64,000 nucleotides of DNA from an uncultured Sphingomonas sp. GTDB taxonomy: Bacteria; Pseudomonadota; Alphaproteobacteria; Sphingomonadales; Sphingomonadaceae. Position numbers and translations under genes: made by a program. Location of the stretch: the NCBI RefSeq assembly GCF_936927845.1, contig NZ_CAKZHV010000002.1, positions 1 through 64,000 of the forward strand, in the 5' to 3' direction. This document shows positions 42,575 to 48,921 of this stretch, one piece after another (within the stretch, counting starts at the first letter, position 1; every line of letters starts with the position of its first letter). The notes beneath the pieces were generated by a model. It did no database searches. It was not told the DNA's origin and saw only the letters and a program-made list of their open reading frames with translations.

Positions 42575-42895
42575 TCAGATCGTCGCGGTGACGGTCGAGG
42601 TGACGATCGGAACGCCGGTGCCGGCGCCGACACCGACCGCGACGGGAACCGCGACCTGGCCGAGGCTGAAGCGACCCGAAGCGAGCGCCACGATGCCGCC
42701 TGCGAGGCTCATCACGGTGATGACCTTGCCGCCCGAGCCCTCGAGGAAGTCCGTGAACTTCGTGAGAGCGGTATTGAAGGTTGCGTCGGCGCCGGCGAAG
42801 GCGGCCGAGGCGCCCAGCATCATCACGACCGCGATGATCGCCAGGCCCAGAAGGATGCCGTTGGTACGGTCCTTCTGCATCGAAAGTGCCGTCAT
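42575..42895 (-). CDS. traA: TraA, F-type major pilin precursor
   Basis: The pilin precursor has a long leader (MTALSMQKDRTNG, then a hydrophobic ILLGLAIIAVVMMLGASAAFA) cut after AFA. A mature part of about 70 residues has two hydrophobic segments (KVITVMSLAGGIVALASG, AVPVAVGVGAGTGVPIV). ATG 42895 follows a GGGAAAG site; the frame starting at 42922 lacks support. It is the first gene of the operon and lies next to the operator array. Confidence 0.9.
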   Translation of the reverse strand: MTALSMQKDRTNGILLGLAIIAVVMMLGASAAFAGADATFNTALTKFTDFLEGSGGKVITVMSLAGGIVALASGRFSLGQVAVPVAVGVGAGTGVPIVTSTVTATI

Positions 42896-43005
42896 GCTCT
42901 TTCCCCTAACAAGACGAAGCAAAGTGCATCGCCGTCATTAGGGAAATCGAAACCTATCCGCGCCGCAAGTGTTATCTCTACTTGCTCAAATTATTGCACT
43001 GTTTC

Positions 43006-43105
43006 GTGTAACTGGCTTACACTTGTGTGTAGCGTGGTTACACTAAAGTGTAAGTGCCTTACACAACTGTGTAAGCCGATTACACCGTGTGTAATCTGGT
43101 TACAC
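43006..43105. promoter_or_regulatory. Array of five 17-bp palindromes (GTGTAR-N5-TTACAC)
   Basis: Copies lie at 43006-43022, 43027-43043, 43048-43064, 43069-43085 and 43089-43105. Start-to-start spacing is 21, 21, 21 and 20 bp, two helical turns, so a regulator would bind all five on one face. Four copies begin GTGTAA and one GTGTAG; all end TTACAC; the 5-bp centre varies. The array sits 110 bp upstream of the traA ATG and 135 bp before the divergent gene at 43240. The 42896-43239 gap contains this array, a hairpin at 43152-43184 and a hairpin at 43219-43235. Iterons of a replication origin are an alternative, but no rep gene is seen. Confidence 0.85.
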
Positions 43106-43151
43106 CGTCCGGGCCGGCGCGGACCTACTTCGATTCAGATCCAAGGCCCGG

Positions 43152-43184
43152 CACGAAAATGCACCCCTGGGTCATTTTTTCGTG
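43152..43184. terminator. Hairpin with T run between the operator array and the divergent gene
   Basis: CACGAAAA (43152-43159) pairs with TTTTCGTG (43177-43184), with a partial inner stem around ACCCCTGGGT. The 3' arm carries a TTTTTT run. It may insulate the two divergent transcripts. Confidence 0.4.
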
Positions 43185-43218
43185 GCTGACTTTCGGGTCG
43201 CTGGAATGGGCGCGGAAT

Positions 43219-43235
43219 GAGGCATAGGATGCCTC
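43219..43235 (+). promoter_or_regulatory. Hairpin over the ribosome site of the gene at 43240
   Basis: GAGGCAT-AGG-ATGCCTC is a perfect 7-bp stem with a 3-nt loop, ending 4 bp before the ATG. The GAGG and AGG that could pair with 16S rRNA are in the stem and loop, so translation would be limited unless the hairpin opens or a protein binds it. Confidence 0.5.
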
Positions 43236-43239
43236 TCAG

Positions 43240-43611
43240 ATGTCACAGGTGATCTACACGTTCCGCGTCGGAAAGCGGCTCTTCAAACTGGCCGCGGACG
43301 CGATGCGTGCGCATTCGATCGCCGTCGAGCGCTTTGAGCCTATCTCGGCTACGGCCATGAAAGGGCTGGAGCTTTTCCTCGAGGCCTCCAACGCTGACGA
43401 GATCGTCGCGAAAGCCAAGGAGTTTGACGAGCCCGGTGACATCCGCATGACACTTCGCGTTCAGCAGTCACAAAAGGAGCTGTTCCAGGCCGCTCGAGTC
43501 CGCGCAGGGGCGAGCGAGGGCGAGCCAGCTCCGACGCGATTGACCCTAACCGTGGGACTGCTCAGCGTCTTCCCGAGCGTTACATTCAGATCGGATGTTC
43601 ATTGTCGTTAA
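43240..43611 (+). CDS. Hypothetical protein, possible regulator, 123 aa
   Basis: ATG 43240 follows the hairpin. The middle is helical (FKLAADAMRAHSIAVERF, GLELFLEASNADEIVAKAKEF), and RMTLRVQQSQKELFQAARVRAGA could be a ribbon-helix-helix-like strand-helix pair. No certain family. The gene lies directly across the operator array from the tra operon, the usual place for a transfer regulator; this is an inference. Confidence 0.5.
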   Translation: MSQVIYTFRVGKRLFKLAADAMRAHSIAVERFEPISATAMKGLELFLEASNADEIVAKAKEFDEPGDIRMTLRVQQSQKELFQAARVRAGASEGEPAPTRLTLTVGLLSVFPSVTFRSDVHCR

Positions 43612-43618
43612 TCGGCTC

Positions 43619-43648
43619 TTGACAGCCTAGGGCTATACCGCCGTATAG
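43619..43648 (+). promoter_or_regulatory. Promoter with overlapping palindromic operator
   Basis: TTGACA (43619-43624) is followed 18 bp later by GTATAG (43643-43648), a plausible sigma-70 promoter for the gene at 43676. CTATAC-CGCC-GTATAG (43633-43648) is a perfect palindrome overlapping the -10 region, which suggests repression, perhaps by the product itself. Confidence 0.55.
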
Positions 43649-43675
43649 TCTTGGCAACACCGGGGGGTTGCTGCG

Positions 43676-44149
43676 ATGCGAGACCTGGAACTGACAGCGG
43701 CGCAAGGTCATAGTCGGCTCGACTGCTACCGTCTCCTCATTGTCGAGGCATGGCGGAGGCAGAGGATCACCAACAAGGATATGGCGGCGCGACTCGGTCG
43801 CAGCCTGAGCCTGACGAACAAGCTTAAAGCGGGTGCGACCCCGCTGACCGGCCCCCTCATCGATCAGTTTGTGTTGGTCCTCGGGATCGATTCCGTTCGC
43901 GCGTTCTTCGCGGTCAATCTCGCTCACAACCACATGAGCTACTTCGACCCCAAGTTCCAATCCGCTTGCTCCACCACGATCTCGTTCTTCGAAAACGTGC
44001 TGCACGAGTGCGGGTACAGCGGCTTCGAGGATCTGGCGGTCAGTGGCTCGCTTTCGACCGCTAAGGTCGATCTTGCCGCGCAAGCCGCTGCCGCCAGCCT
44101 CGCTGGCTCCTTCCTCCGCACCGGACCAACCGGTCAGGGCGTGTCCTAG
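43676..44149 (+). CDS. HTH transcriptional regulator-like protein, 157 aa
   Basis: Residues 20-55 (LLIVEAWRRQRITNKDMAARLGRSLSLTNKLKAG) resemble an XRE-type helix-turn-helix. A helical domain with LIDQFVLVLGIDSVRAFFAV follows, and the C-terminus is Ala-rich. It starts at ATG 43676 behind its own palindromic promoter, and an overlapping minus-strand frame at 43586-44200 is judged a shadow. It may regulate the neighbouring tra operon or itself. Confidence 0.55.
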   Translation: MRDLELTAAQGHSRLDCYRLLIVEAWRRQRITNKDMAARLGRSLSLTNKLKAGATPLTGPLIDQFVLVLGIDSVRAFFAVNLAHNHMSYFDPKFQSACSTTISFFENVLHECGYSGFEDLAVSGSLSTAKVDLAAQAAAASLAGSFLRTGPTGQGVS

Positions 44150-44193
44150 CGGTCTAGCTTCCGGTATCGCTGGTCCTGTGGTTACAGCGAGCC

Positions 44194-44493
44194 ATGACAC
44201 AGGACTCCGAGCAGCCCCCGGCGCTCAAATACAGCACAGCCTCCATGCGTCGCCGAAAGCAGCGGGAGCACGCTGCCGGCTATCGTCGCTCGACCGTGGC
44301 ACTCTCCCCTGTCTCCCTTGACGTGATCGAGCGCATCCAGGCCAATTTCGGGCTTCCCTCCCGGGAAGCAGCCATCAATGCGGTTCTGGAGATGATCAAC
44401 AGCGACATGTTTCTTTGGCACGAGTTCATGTCACCTCGCCCCGCTGCAACGCCGGCCATCGACGAAACGGAGCAGGACAACCGAAAGTGCTGA
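44194..44493 (+). CDS. Ribbon-helix-helix-like protein, 99 aa
   Basis: Residues 31-70 (RRSTVALSPVSLDVIERIQA, then SREAAINAVLEMI) have the strand-helix-helix spacing of RHH DNA-binding proteins. The N-terminal 30 residues are basic and the tail is disordered. ATG 44194. It is convergent with the RecQ-like gene, with 13 bp between stops. RHH proteins commonly bind short palindromes such as the array at 43006. Confidence 0.55.
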   Translation: MTQDSEQPPALKYSTASMRRRKQREHAAGYRRSTVALSPVSLDVIERIQANFGLPSREAAINAVLEMINSDMFLWHEFMSPRPAATPAIDETEQDNRKC

Positions 44494-44506
44494 TTGGGCC
44501 TTACAG

Positions 44507-46195
44507 CTAGACGCGGGTTTCGACCTGCAGAACCATGCGGATGTACGGAATCACCGAGCCCATCGTCTCCTGCTCGCAGAAGTCGCAGCAATGCGCGCTG
44601 CGCTTTGACCGCGACCGCGTTGAGAACAGCCATTCCAGGACCCTCACCGCGAGCGACCGGCGACGCCGGACCTTGCTCCCGAAATAATCGACTAACTGCC
44701 GCCGGTAGCAGCTCTCCTCGCGCATCATCGCCGCGACCTGGTCGATCTTGCGCATCCGGTTCTCACGGGCAGCCGGGTCGGGCGCCTCCTGATCCTTCCC
44801 CGACAGGTCAGCCATAAATCGCAGACGCTTTACGTCGCGGCCGTCCGGAGCATTGTCGTGCATCACGATCGACACCGACTGGCGGCCGTCACGTCCGGCC
44901 CGGCCGAGCTCCTGCATCAAGTCCTCCACCGACGCCGGTGCCTGCCAGTGAATGACAAGGCGCAGGCTGGGAACGTCGATCCCCATACCGAATGCGGACG
45001 TCGAGATGATGCGGTCGATGACCGGCTCGCTCTGATTGGTGAAGCGCTTTACCAGCTGCTCGCGCTCAAACGGGCGGCCGAGCCTGGAATGGTAGAGGGG
45101 CACGTCCTGACCGAACCCCCGAAGCGCGACCTGCAGATCCTCCCCGACACGAGCCGACGGTACGAACACCATTGCCTTGCCGCCGCTCGGCAGCGGCGTC
45201 CTGAGTAGCTCCGCGATTGTGGCTGTGCGGCTGTCCTCCGGCACGACCCAGCGAAGGAGCGTGATGTTCGGCCGGTCGACGCCACTAACGAACACTTCGG
45301 CGTCTTCTGCGCCGAGAGAGGCGAGGATCCGCGCTTGCATATCCTGTCCGGCCGTAGCGGTGAATGCCAGCACCGGCGGGTTGCCCAACTGACGCCGGAT
45401 CTCGCCCAGCCTGCCGTATTCGGGCCGGAAGTCCGCACCCCATTGGTCAACGCAATGAGCCTCGTCCACGACGAGAAAGGCAGGACGTAAAGCCGCGAGC
45501 CGCGCCTTCTCGGCCTCGCTCCGAACGAAGAACCTTTCCGGAGCGAGGTGCAGCAGCTTGATGGCGCCCCGGCGCAGCAGAGCATAGCGAAGTCGCTTTT
45601 CCTCAGTAGACAGGTCGCTGTTCACGAAGCTGGCGGGCACCTTCTTTCGTAAGAGGGTCGAGACCTGCTCGGACATCAGTGCCTTCAGGGGAGAAACGAC
45701 GATTGTAGGCCCAGGTTTCAGGATCGCCGGCAGTTGAAAGCACAGCGTCTTGCCCGATCCGGTCGGCCGAACCACGAGGAGCGATTTGCCCTGCAGGGCG
45801 GCTTGGACGATCGCGAGCTGCCCTTCGCGGAACCGCTCGACGCCGAACAGACGGAGCGCCGGCCCGAGGTGCTCCATTGCGTCGATATCGTCTCGGCCTC
45901 CGAAGAGCCGCGCGATACGAAACGCCCATCGCTCGAATACACGGCGCGCGAGACCGCCGGCGAGCATCGGGTGATGAGCAGCGTGGCAGCCGTCGCAGAG
46001 CGTCACCAGGTTGGCGATCTCGTCCGTGCCGCCCATCGACCGTGGCAACAGATGGTGGATGTCCGCGTCTCGGCTCAGGACCTCGATCCCGCAGCTGGTG
46101 CAGCGGTAACCGTCCCGCGCGAGTACGATCCTGCGCGTCTCCGCCCAGTCGGGGGCGTCGACGGGCGCTTCAGGTGCGGGCGCGATCGCGGTCAC
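44507..46195 (-). CDS. HNH nuclease-RecQ helicase fusion, 562 aa
   Basis: Residues 20-80 form an HNH domain (CxxC at 32/35, DIHHLLP, NLVTLCDGCHAAHH with CxxC at 67/70). After a linker, a RecQ-family helicase follows: Walker A PTGSGKT (144-150), DEAHCVDQWG (244-247 for DEAH), FTATAG, ISTSAFGMGIDVPSLRLVIHW and QELGRAGRDGR. The C-terminal zinc cluster contains CYRRQLVDYFG and CCDFC. Start is GTG 46195. The N-terminal HNH is not part of normal RecQ. A DNA-cutting helicase in defence or repair is an inference. Confidence 0.85.
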   Translation of the reverse strand: MTAIAPAPEAPVDAPDWAETRRIVLARDGYRCTSCGIEVLSRDADIHHLLPRSMGGTDEIANLVTLCDGCHAAHHPMLAGGLARRVFERWAFRIARLFGGRDDIDAMEHLGPALRLFGVERFREGQLAIVQAALQGKSLLVVRPTGSGKTLCFQLPAILKPGPTIVVSPLKALMSEQVSTLLRKKVPASFVNSDLSTEEKRLRYALLRRGAIKLLHLAPERFFVRSEAEKARLAALRPAFLVVDEAHCVDQWGADFRPEYGRLGEIRRQLGNPPVLAFTATAGQDMQARILASLGAEDAEVFVSGVDRPNITLLRWVVPEDSRTATIAELLRTPLPSGGKAMVFVPSARVGEDLQVALRGFGQDVPLYHSRLGRPFEREQLVKRFTNQSEPVIDRIISTSAFGMGIDVPSLRLVIHWQAPASVEDLMQELGRAGRDGRQSVSIVMHDNAPDGRDVKRLRFMADLSGKDQEAPDPAARENRMRKIDQVAAMMREESCYRRQLVDYFGSKVRRRRSLAVRVLEWLFSTRSRSKRSAHCCDFCEQETMGSVIPYIRMVLQVETRV

Positions 46196-46229
46196 GATGT
46201 GCGCGGGCGCCGGACGGCGTGTTCGGACC

Positions 46230-47168
46230 TCACGCGCGGGTGCAGAAGGCTGCGGGTGGTACGGGCTGACCGGTCTGTTTCTTCACCAGTCGCTTGATCT
46301 CCGCGATCGGCGTGGCGATCGGCTTGAGACTCCGGTTGAGAAGCTGGAAGATCGCGACATGAGGGAGGATCAGGACCCTCGCCCTCCCGGCGCTGGTTTC
46401 GACACCCCATTCCCCGCCAACATATCCCTCGATCTCAACCTGGCTTCCTCCGATCCAGTGCCTGAACTCCACGCCGGACCCCGGGCGCTCCACCGCGAAC
46501 CTCAGCGTCTGGAACAGGGGATCGCGCATCTGCGCCTCAGCCGCGAGCCGCTTCCGCTCGGCATTTCGCAGCTGCGCATTCGGATTGCTGGCAACCAGCG
46601 TCCGCAGGGCCTGATTGTAGCTCGAGTCCGGCCAGATATCCTCCAGAACCTCGAAGACTGGCCGGCTCTTCAACCATGCTGCGTTGGTCCCCGTGAGCCT
46701 CTCCGAAGGACCTGCGTAGAAGCTCTCGTCGAGCGCCTTCATCACTGGGTTCTTCCACCCATCGGACAGGCCTTGCGTGAAGCCTGCCGGATCGTCGCGG
46801 CTATATGCCTCGAAGTCTGCGAAGATACCCGCAGCTTCGGAATCGCCCATCGCGACCAAGCCTTGCCTGATGTCGCTCAGGGTGCCTTCGATCAGCCTGC
46901 TGTTGTGCCCAAATTGCGCATGGCCACCATTTCTCACCTGGGCGAGGTAGTAGTCGACGCTGTAGCCCATGAGCAGCTCGGGAGGCAGCTCGGCTCGCGT
47001 GAATCCGCCGTCGAACAGAAGCTGATTGACGATGTCGACGACCGTCTCCGTCATGTAGGACGGATTGTCGCTCTCCATGATTGACTGTGGCATCGGAACA
47101 CGTGCCGCGTGGAACGGCTGCTCAGGAACTGCGCGCGTAGAGCGTTTGCCCCATCCGAAGAGCGCCAT
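46230..47168 (-). CDS. DUF4375-like (DMP19-like) protein, 312 aa
   Basis: The segment VDYYLAQVRNGGHAQFGHNS matches the core of DUF4375 (V-x-Y-x5-NGG-x2-QF-x-N), the family of the DNA-mimic protein DMP19. The remainder, including DIRQGLVAMGDSEAAGIFADFEAY, also fits; the C-terminal 130 residues are additional. Whether it is a DNA mimic is not known. It is upstream of the HNH-RecQ gene on the same strand (34 bp gap), so they may be co-transcribed. Confidence 0.6.
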   Translation of the reverse strand: MALFGWGKRSTRAVPEQPFHAARVPMPQSIMESDNPSYMTETVVDIVNQLLFDGGFTRAELPPELLMGYSVDYYLAQVRNGGHAQFGHNSRLIEGTLSDIRQGLVAMGDSEAAGIFADFEAYSRDDPAGFTQGLSDGWKNPVMKALDESFYAGPSERLTGTNAAWLKSRPVFEVLEDIWPDSSYNQALRTLVASNPNAQLRNAERKRLAAEAQMRDPLFQTLRFAVERPGSGVEFRHWIGGSQVEIEGYVGGEWGVETSAGRARVLILPHVAIFQLLNRSLKPIATPIAEIKRLVKKQTGQPVPPAAFCTRA

Positions 47169-47325
47169 GGCTCCCCCCTGTGGCTCCGGTGATAGCCGGC
47201 GAGCAACATCGACGCCGGTTTACGCCCGCTGATGGTGACAGCGGCGCCGGTTCGCACAAGGGGGAACTTGGAATGGGTACGCGAAAGTCGGCGCCAAGGC
47301 TCGCCCTTCGCGCTACCGGCTAAAA

Positions 47326-47571
47326 CTAAGCGGCCTCGGCTTCGCCAATCTTCCGTTCAAGGTGGCCATGCTCATGGTCATGTATCAACTTGGTCAGCGA
47401 TGGCTCGTCCATCTCGGTCAGCAAGTCGGACAGCTTCTCACTCGGCTCCGCGCCCTGGGCGAATGATGGCCCGTAGATCGTCCGTAATGTCCTTACGAGG
47501 GTGTTGCCATGCTTGCGGCTGATCTCACCGTTCTTGTCACGGTGACGTCCATGCAGACCTGGTTGCTCCAT
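47326..47571 (-). CDS. Small conserved protein, 81 aa
   Basis: The sequence (HRDKNGEISRKHGNTLVRTLRTIYG, then LSDLLTEMDEPSLTKLIHDHEHG) resembles short proteins I associate with sphingomonad genomes and plasmids, with no named domain. It is charged, helical and cytoplasmic. Start is ATG 47571; about 160 bp separates it from the DUF4375-like gene. Confidence 0.6.
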   Translation of the reverse strand: MEQPGLHGRHRDKNGEISRKHGNTLVRTLRTIYGPSFAQGAEPSEKLSDLLTEMDEPSLTKLIHDHEHGHLERKIGEAEAA

Positions 47572-47684
47572 CGTGATCTCCCGTCAAAGCGTCTTGGTGG
47601 TAAGGTAACGCGGGGAGAAAGGCTCCGGTCCAAGGCAGGCGGCTGCTTCTTCTACGCCGGTCGTGCTAATCGCCAGCCGCCTCT

Positions 47685-47975
47685 TCAATCGCCGAATGTG
47701 TCGGCAATCTCCGGTTTGCGATCGAGTCTCGCTCCGACCAATGGCTTGCGGACGCGGTCTGCGCAGAGATTGGCAGCATAGAACGGGGTGCCCGGCTGCT
47801 GACGCCAGGATCCGTCGAGCGGGCTGGCGTTGACGCCGTCGCATCCCGGCTCGTCGGACAGCCGAATGACCCGCACCTTGTGGGTCGCATCGTCGCTAGA
47901 TACGGTCGCCTGCTCGGGCTTGACCATCTCCTGCAATGCGAATAGAAAGTAGTTGCATCGCTTTTCTCGCCTCAT
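47685..47975 (-). CDS. Possible small protein divergent from the WYL gene, 96 aa
   Basis: ATG 47975 (or the internal ATG 47927, MVKPEQATVSSDDATHKV) opens a frame with protein-like composition (VRVIRLSDEPGCDGVNASPL, then FYAANLCADRVRKPLVGARL). It has no recognised family. The first start leaves only 31 bp to the WYL gene start, so a shared promoter region would overlap the gene; this lowers confidence. It may be a shadow. Confidence 0.3.
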   Translation of the reverse strand: MRREKRCNYFLFALQEMVKPEQATVSSDDATHKVRVIRLSDEPGCDGVNASPLDGSWRQQPGTPFYAANLCADRVRKPLVGARLDRKPEIADTFGD

Positions 47976-48006
47976 GTAGGTGCGCGGCGGATCGAAGGGG
48001 GCGGAT

Positions 48007-48891
48007 GTGTCGGAGGGCGCAACAGGACTGAAGTGGGGCGTTGAGCGACGCCTCGAATTCATCGAATTTCGCCTGTTCTGGGAAGGCGGGGTCAATCGAT
48101 CCGACATCATCAAGATGTTCGACGTGTCGGTGCCGCAGGCCTCCAAGGATCTGACTCTCTATCAGGAACACGCACCCCAGAACGCGGTCTATGACAAGAG
48201 CGCGAAGCGGTACGTCGCAAGCGAGAAGTTCGAGCCCCGCTTCCTAAAACCTGATCCAAGCGGCTACCTTTCCCGGCTCCGTTCCGTGGCAGAAGGGCTG
48301 GTTGAGCTGTCGGAATCGTGGATCACGCAGGTTCCCGATACCGACATTGCGCTTACGCCGCGAAGGGACATCGACCCGGACGTACTCAGAGCCGTGTTGA
48401 GCTCGGTACGCGATCACAGATCACTGGACGTCCTGTATCAGTCGATGAGCAAAGAACGGCCCGAGCCCGCATGGCGGCGGATCACCCCCCATGCTTTCGG
48501 CTATGACGGCTTCCGTTGGCATGTCCGCGCCTATTGTCATGTGACCGACAAGTTCAAAGACTTCTTGCTGCCCCGCATTCTTCACGTCGGAGAGGCGGGA
48601 GACGGAGGCGCGGACCCGGCGGCTGATACCTTGTGGCGGGAGCGGTTCGATGTGGTGGTCGGGCCTCACCCGGAGCTGACGGCGAGTCAGAAGGCCGTCG
48701 TGGCCAAGGATTTCAGCATGGAGAGCGGATCAGCCGTCCTCACCGTGCGATACGCTATGCTGTTCTACGTCCTGAAGCGATTGGGGCTGCTTGGCGATGC
48801 AACAAAGCTGCCCGCGCGCAGCCAGCACATCGTGGTCCTGAATCGGGATGATACCGCGGCTGCGTTGGAGAGGGCGGAGTACGCGGCGTGA
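48007..48891 (+). CDS. WYL-domain transcriptional regulator, BrxR-like
   Basis: The N-terminal winged helix (WGVERRLEFIEFRLFWEGGVNRSDIIKMFDVSVPQASKDLTLYQ) and the central WYL domain (SLDVLYQSMSKE, PHAFGYDGFRWHVRAYCH) with a C-terminal WCX region match BrxR-type repressors that head BREX and other defence operons. The WYL motif itself is WHV here. I chose GTG 48007, with GAAGGGGG 5 bp upstream; GTG 47980 adds nine residues. TTGACC and TAGAAA with 17-bp spacing near 47925-47955 could be the promoter. Role: silences the operon until a nucleotide or DNA ligand appears. Confidence 0.8.
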   Translation: MSEGATGLKWGVERRLEFIEFRLFWEGGVNRSDIIKMFDVSVPQASKDLTLYQEHAPQNAVYDKSAKRYVASEKFEPRFLKPDPSGYLSRLRSVAEGLVELSESWITQVPDTDIALTPRRDIDPDVLRAVLSSVRDHRSLDVLYQSMSKERPEPAWRRITPHAFGYDGFRWHVRAYCHVTDKFKDFLLPRILHVGEAGDGGADPAADTLWRERFDVVVGPHPELTASQKAVVAKDFSMESGSAVLTVRYAMLFYVLKRLGLLGDATKLPARSQHIVVLNRDDTAAALERAEYAA

Positions 48892-48921
48892 CGATGCTCA
48901 TTAAGCCAGCGGGGGGTTGGC

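Noticed and set aside
43006..43105. Short-repeat array considered as CRISPR
   Set aside because: Repeats are 17-bp palindromes with 3-4 bp between copies; no spacers and no cas genes.
43586..44200. 204-aa minus-strand frame
   Set aside because: It overlaps the HTH gene at 43676, which has a promoter and a recognisable fold.
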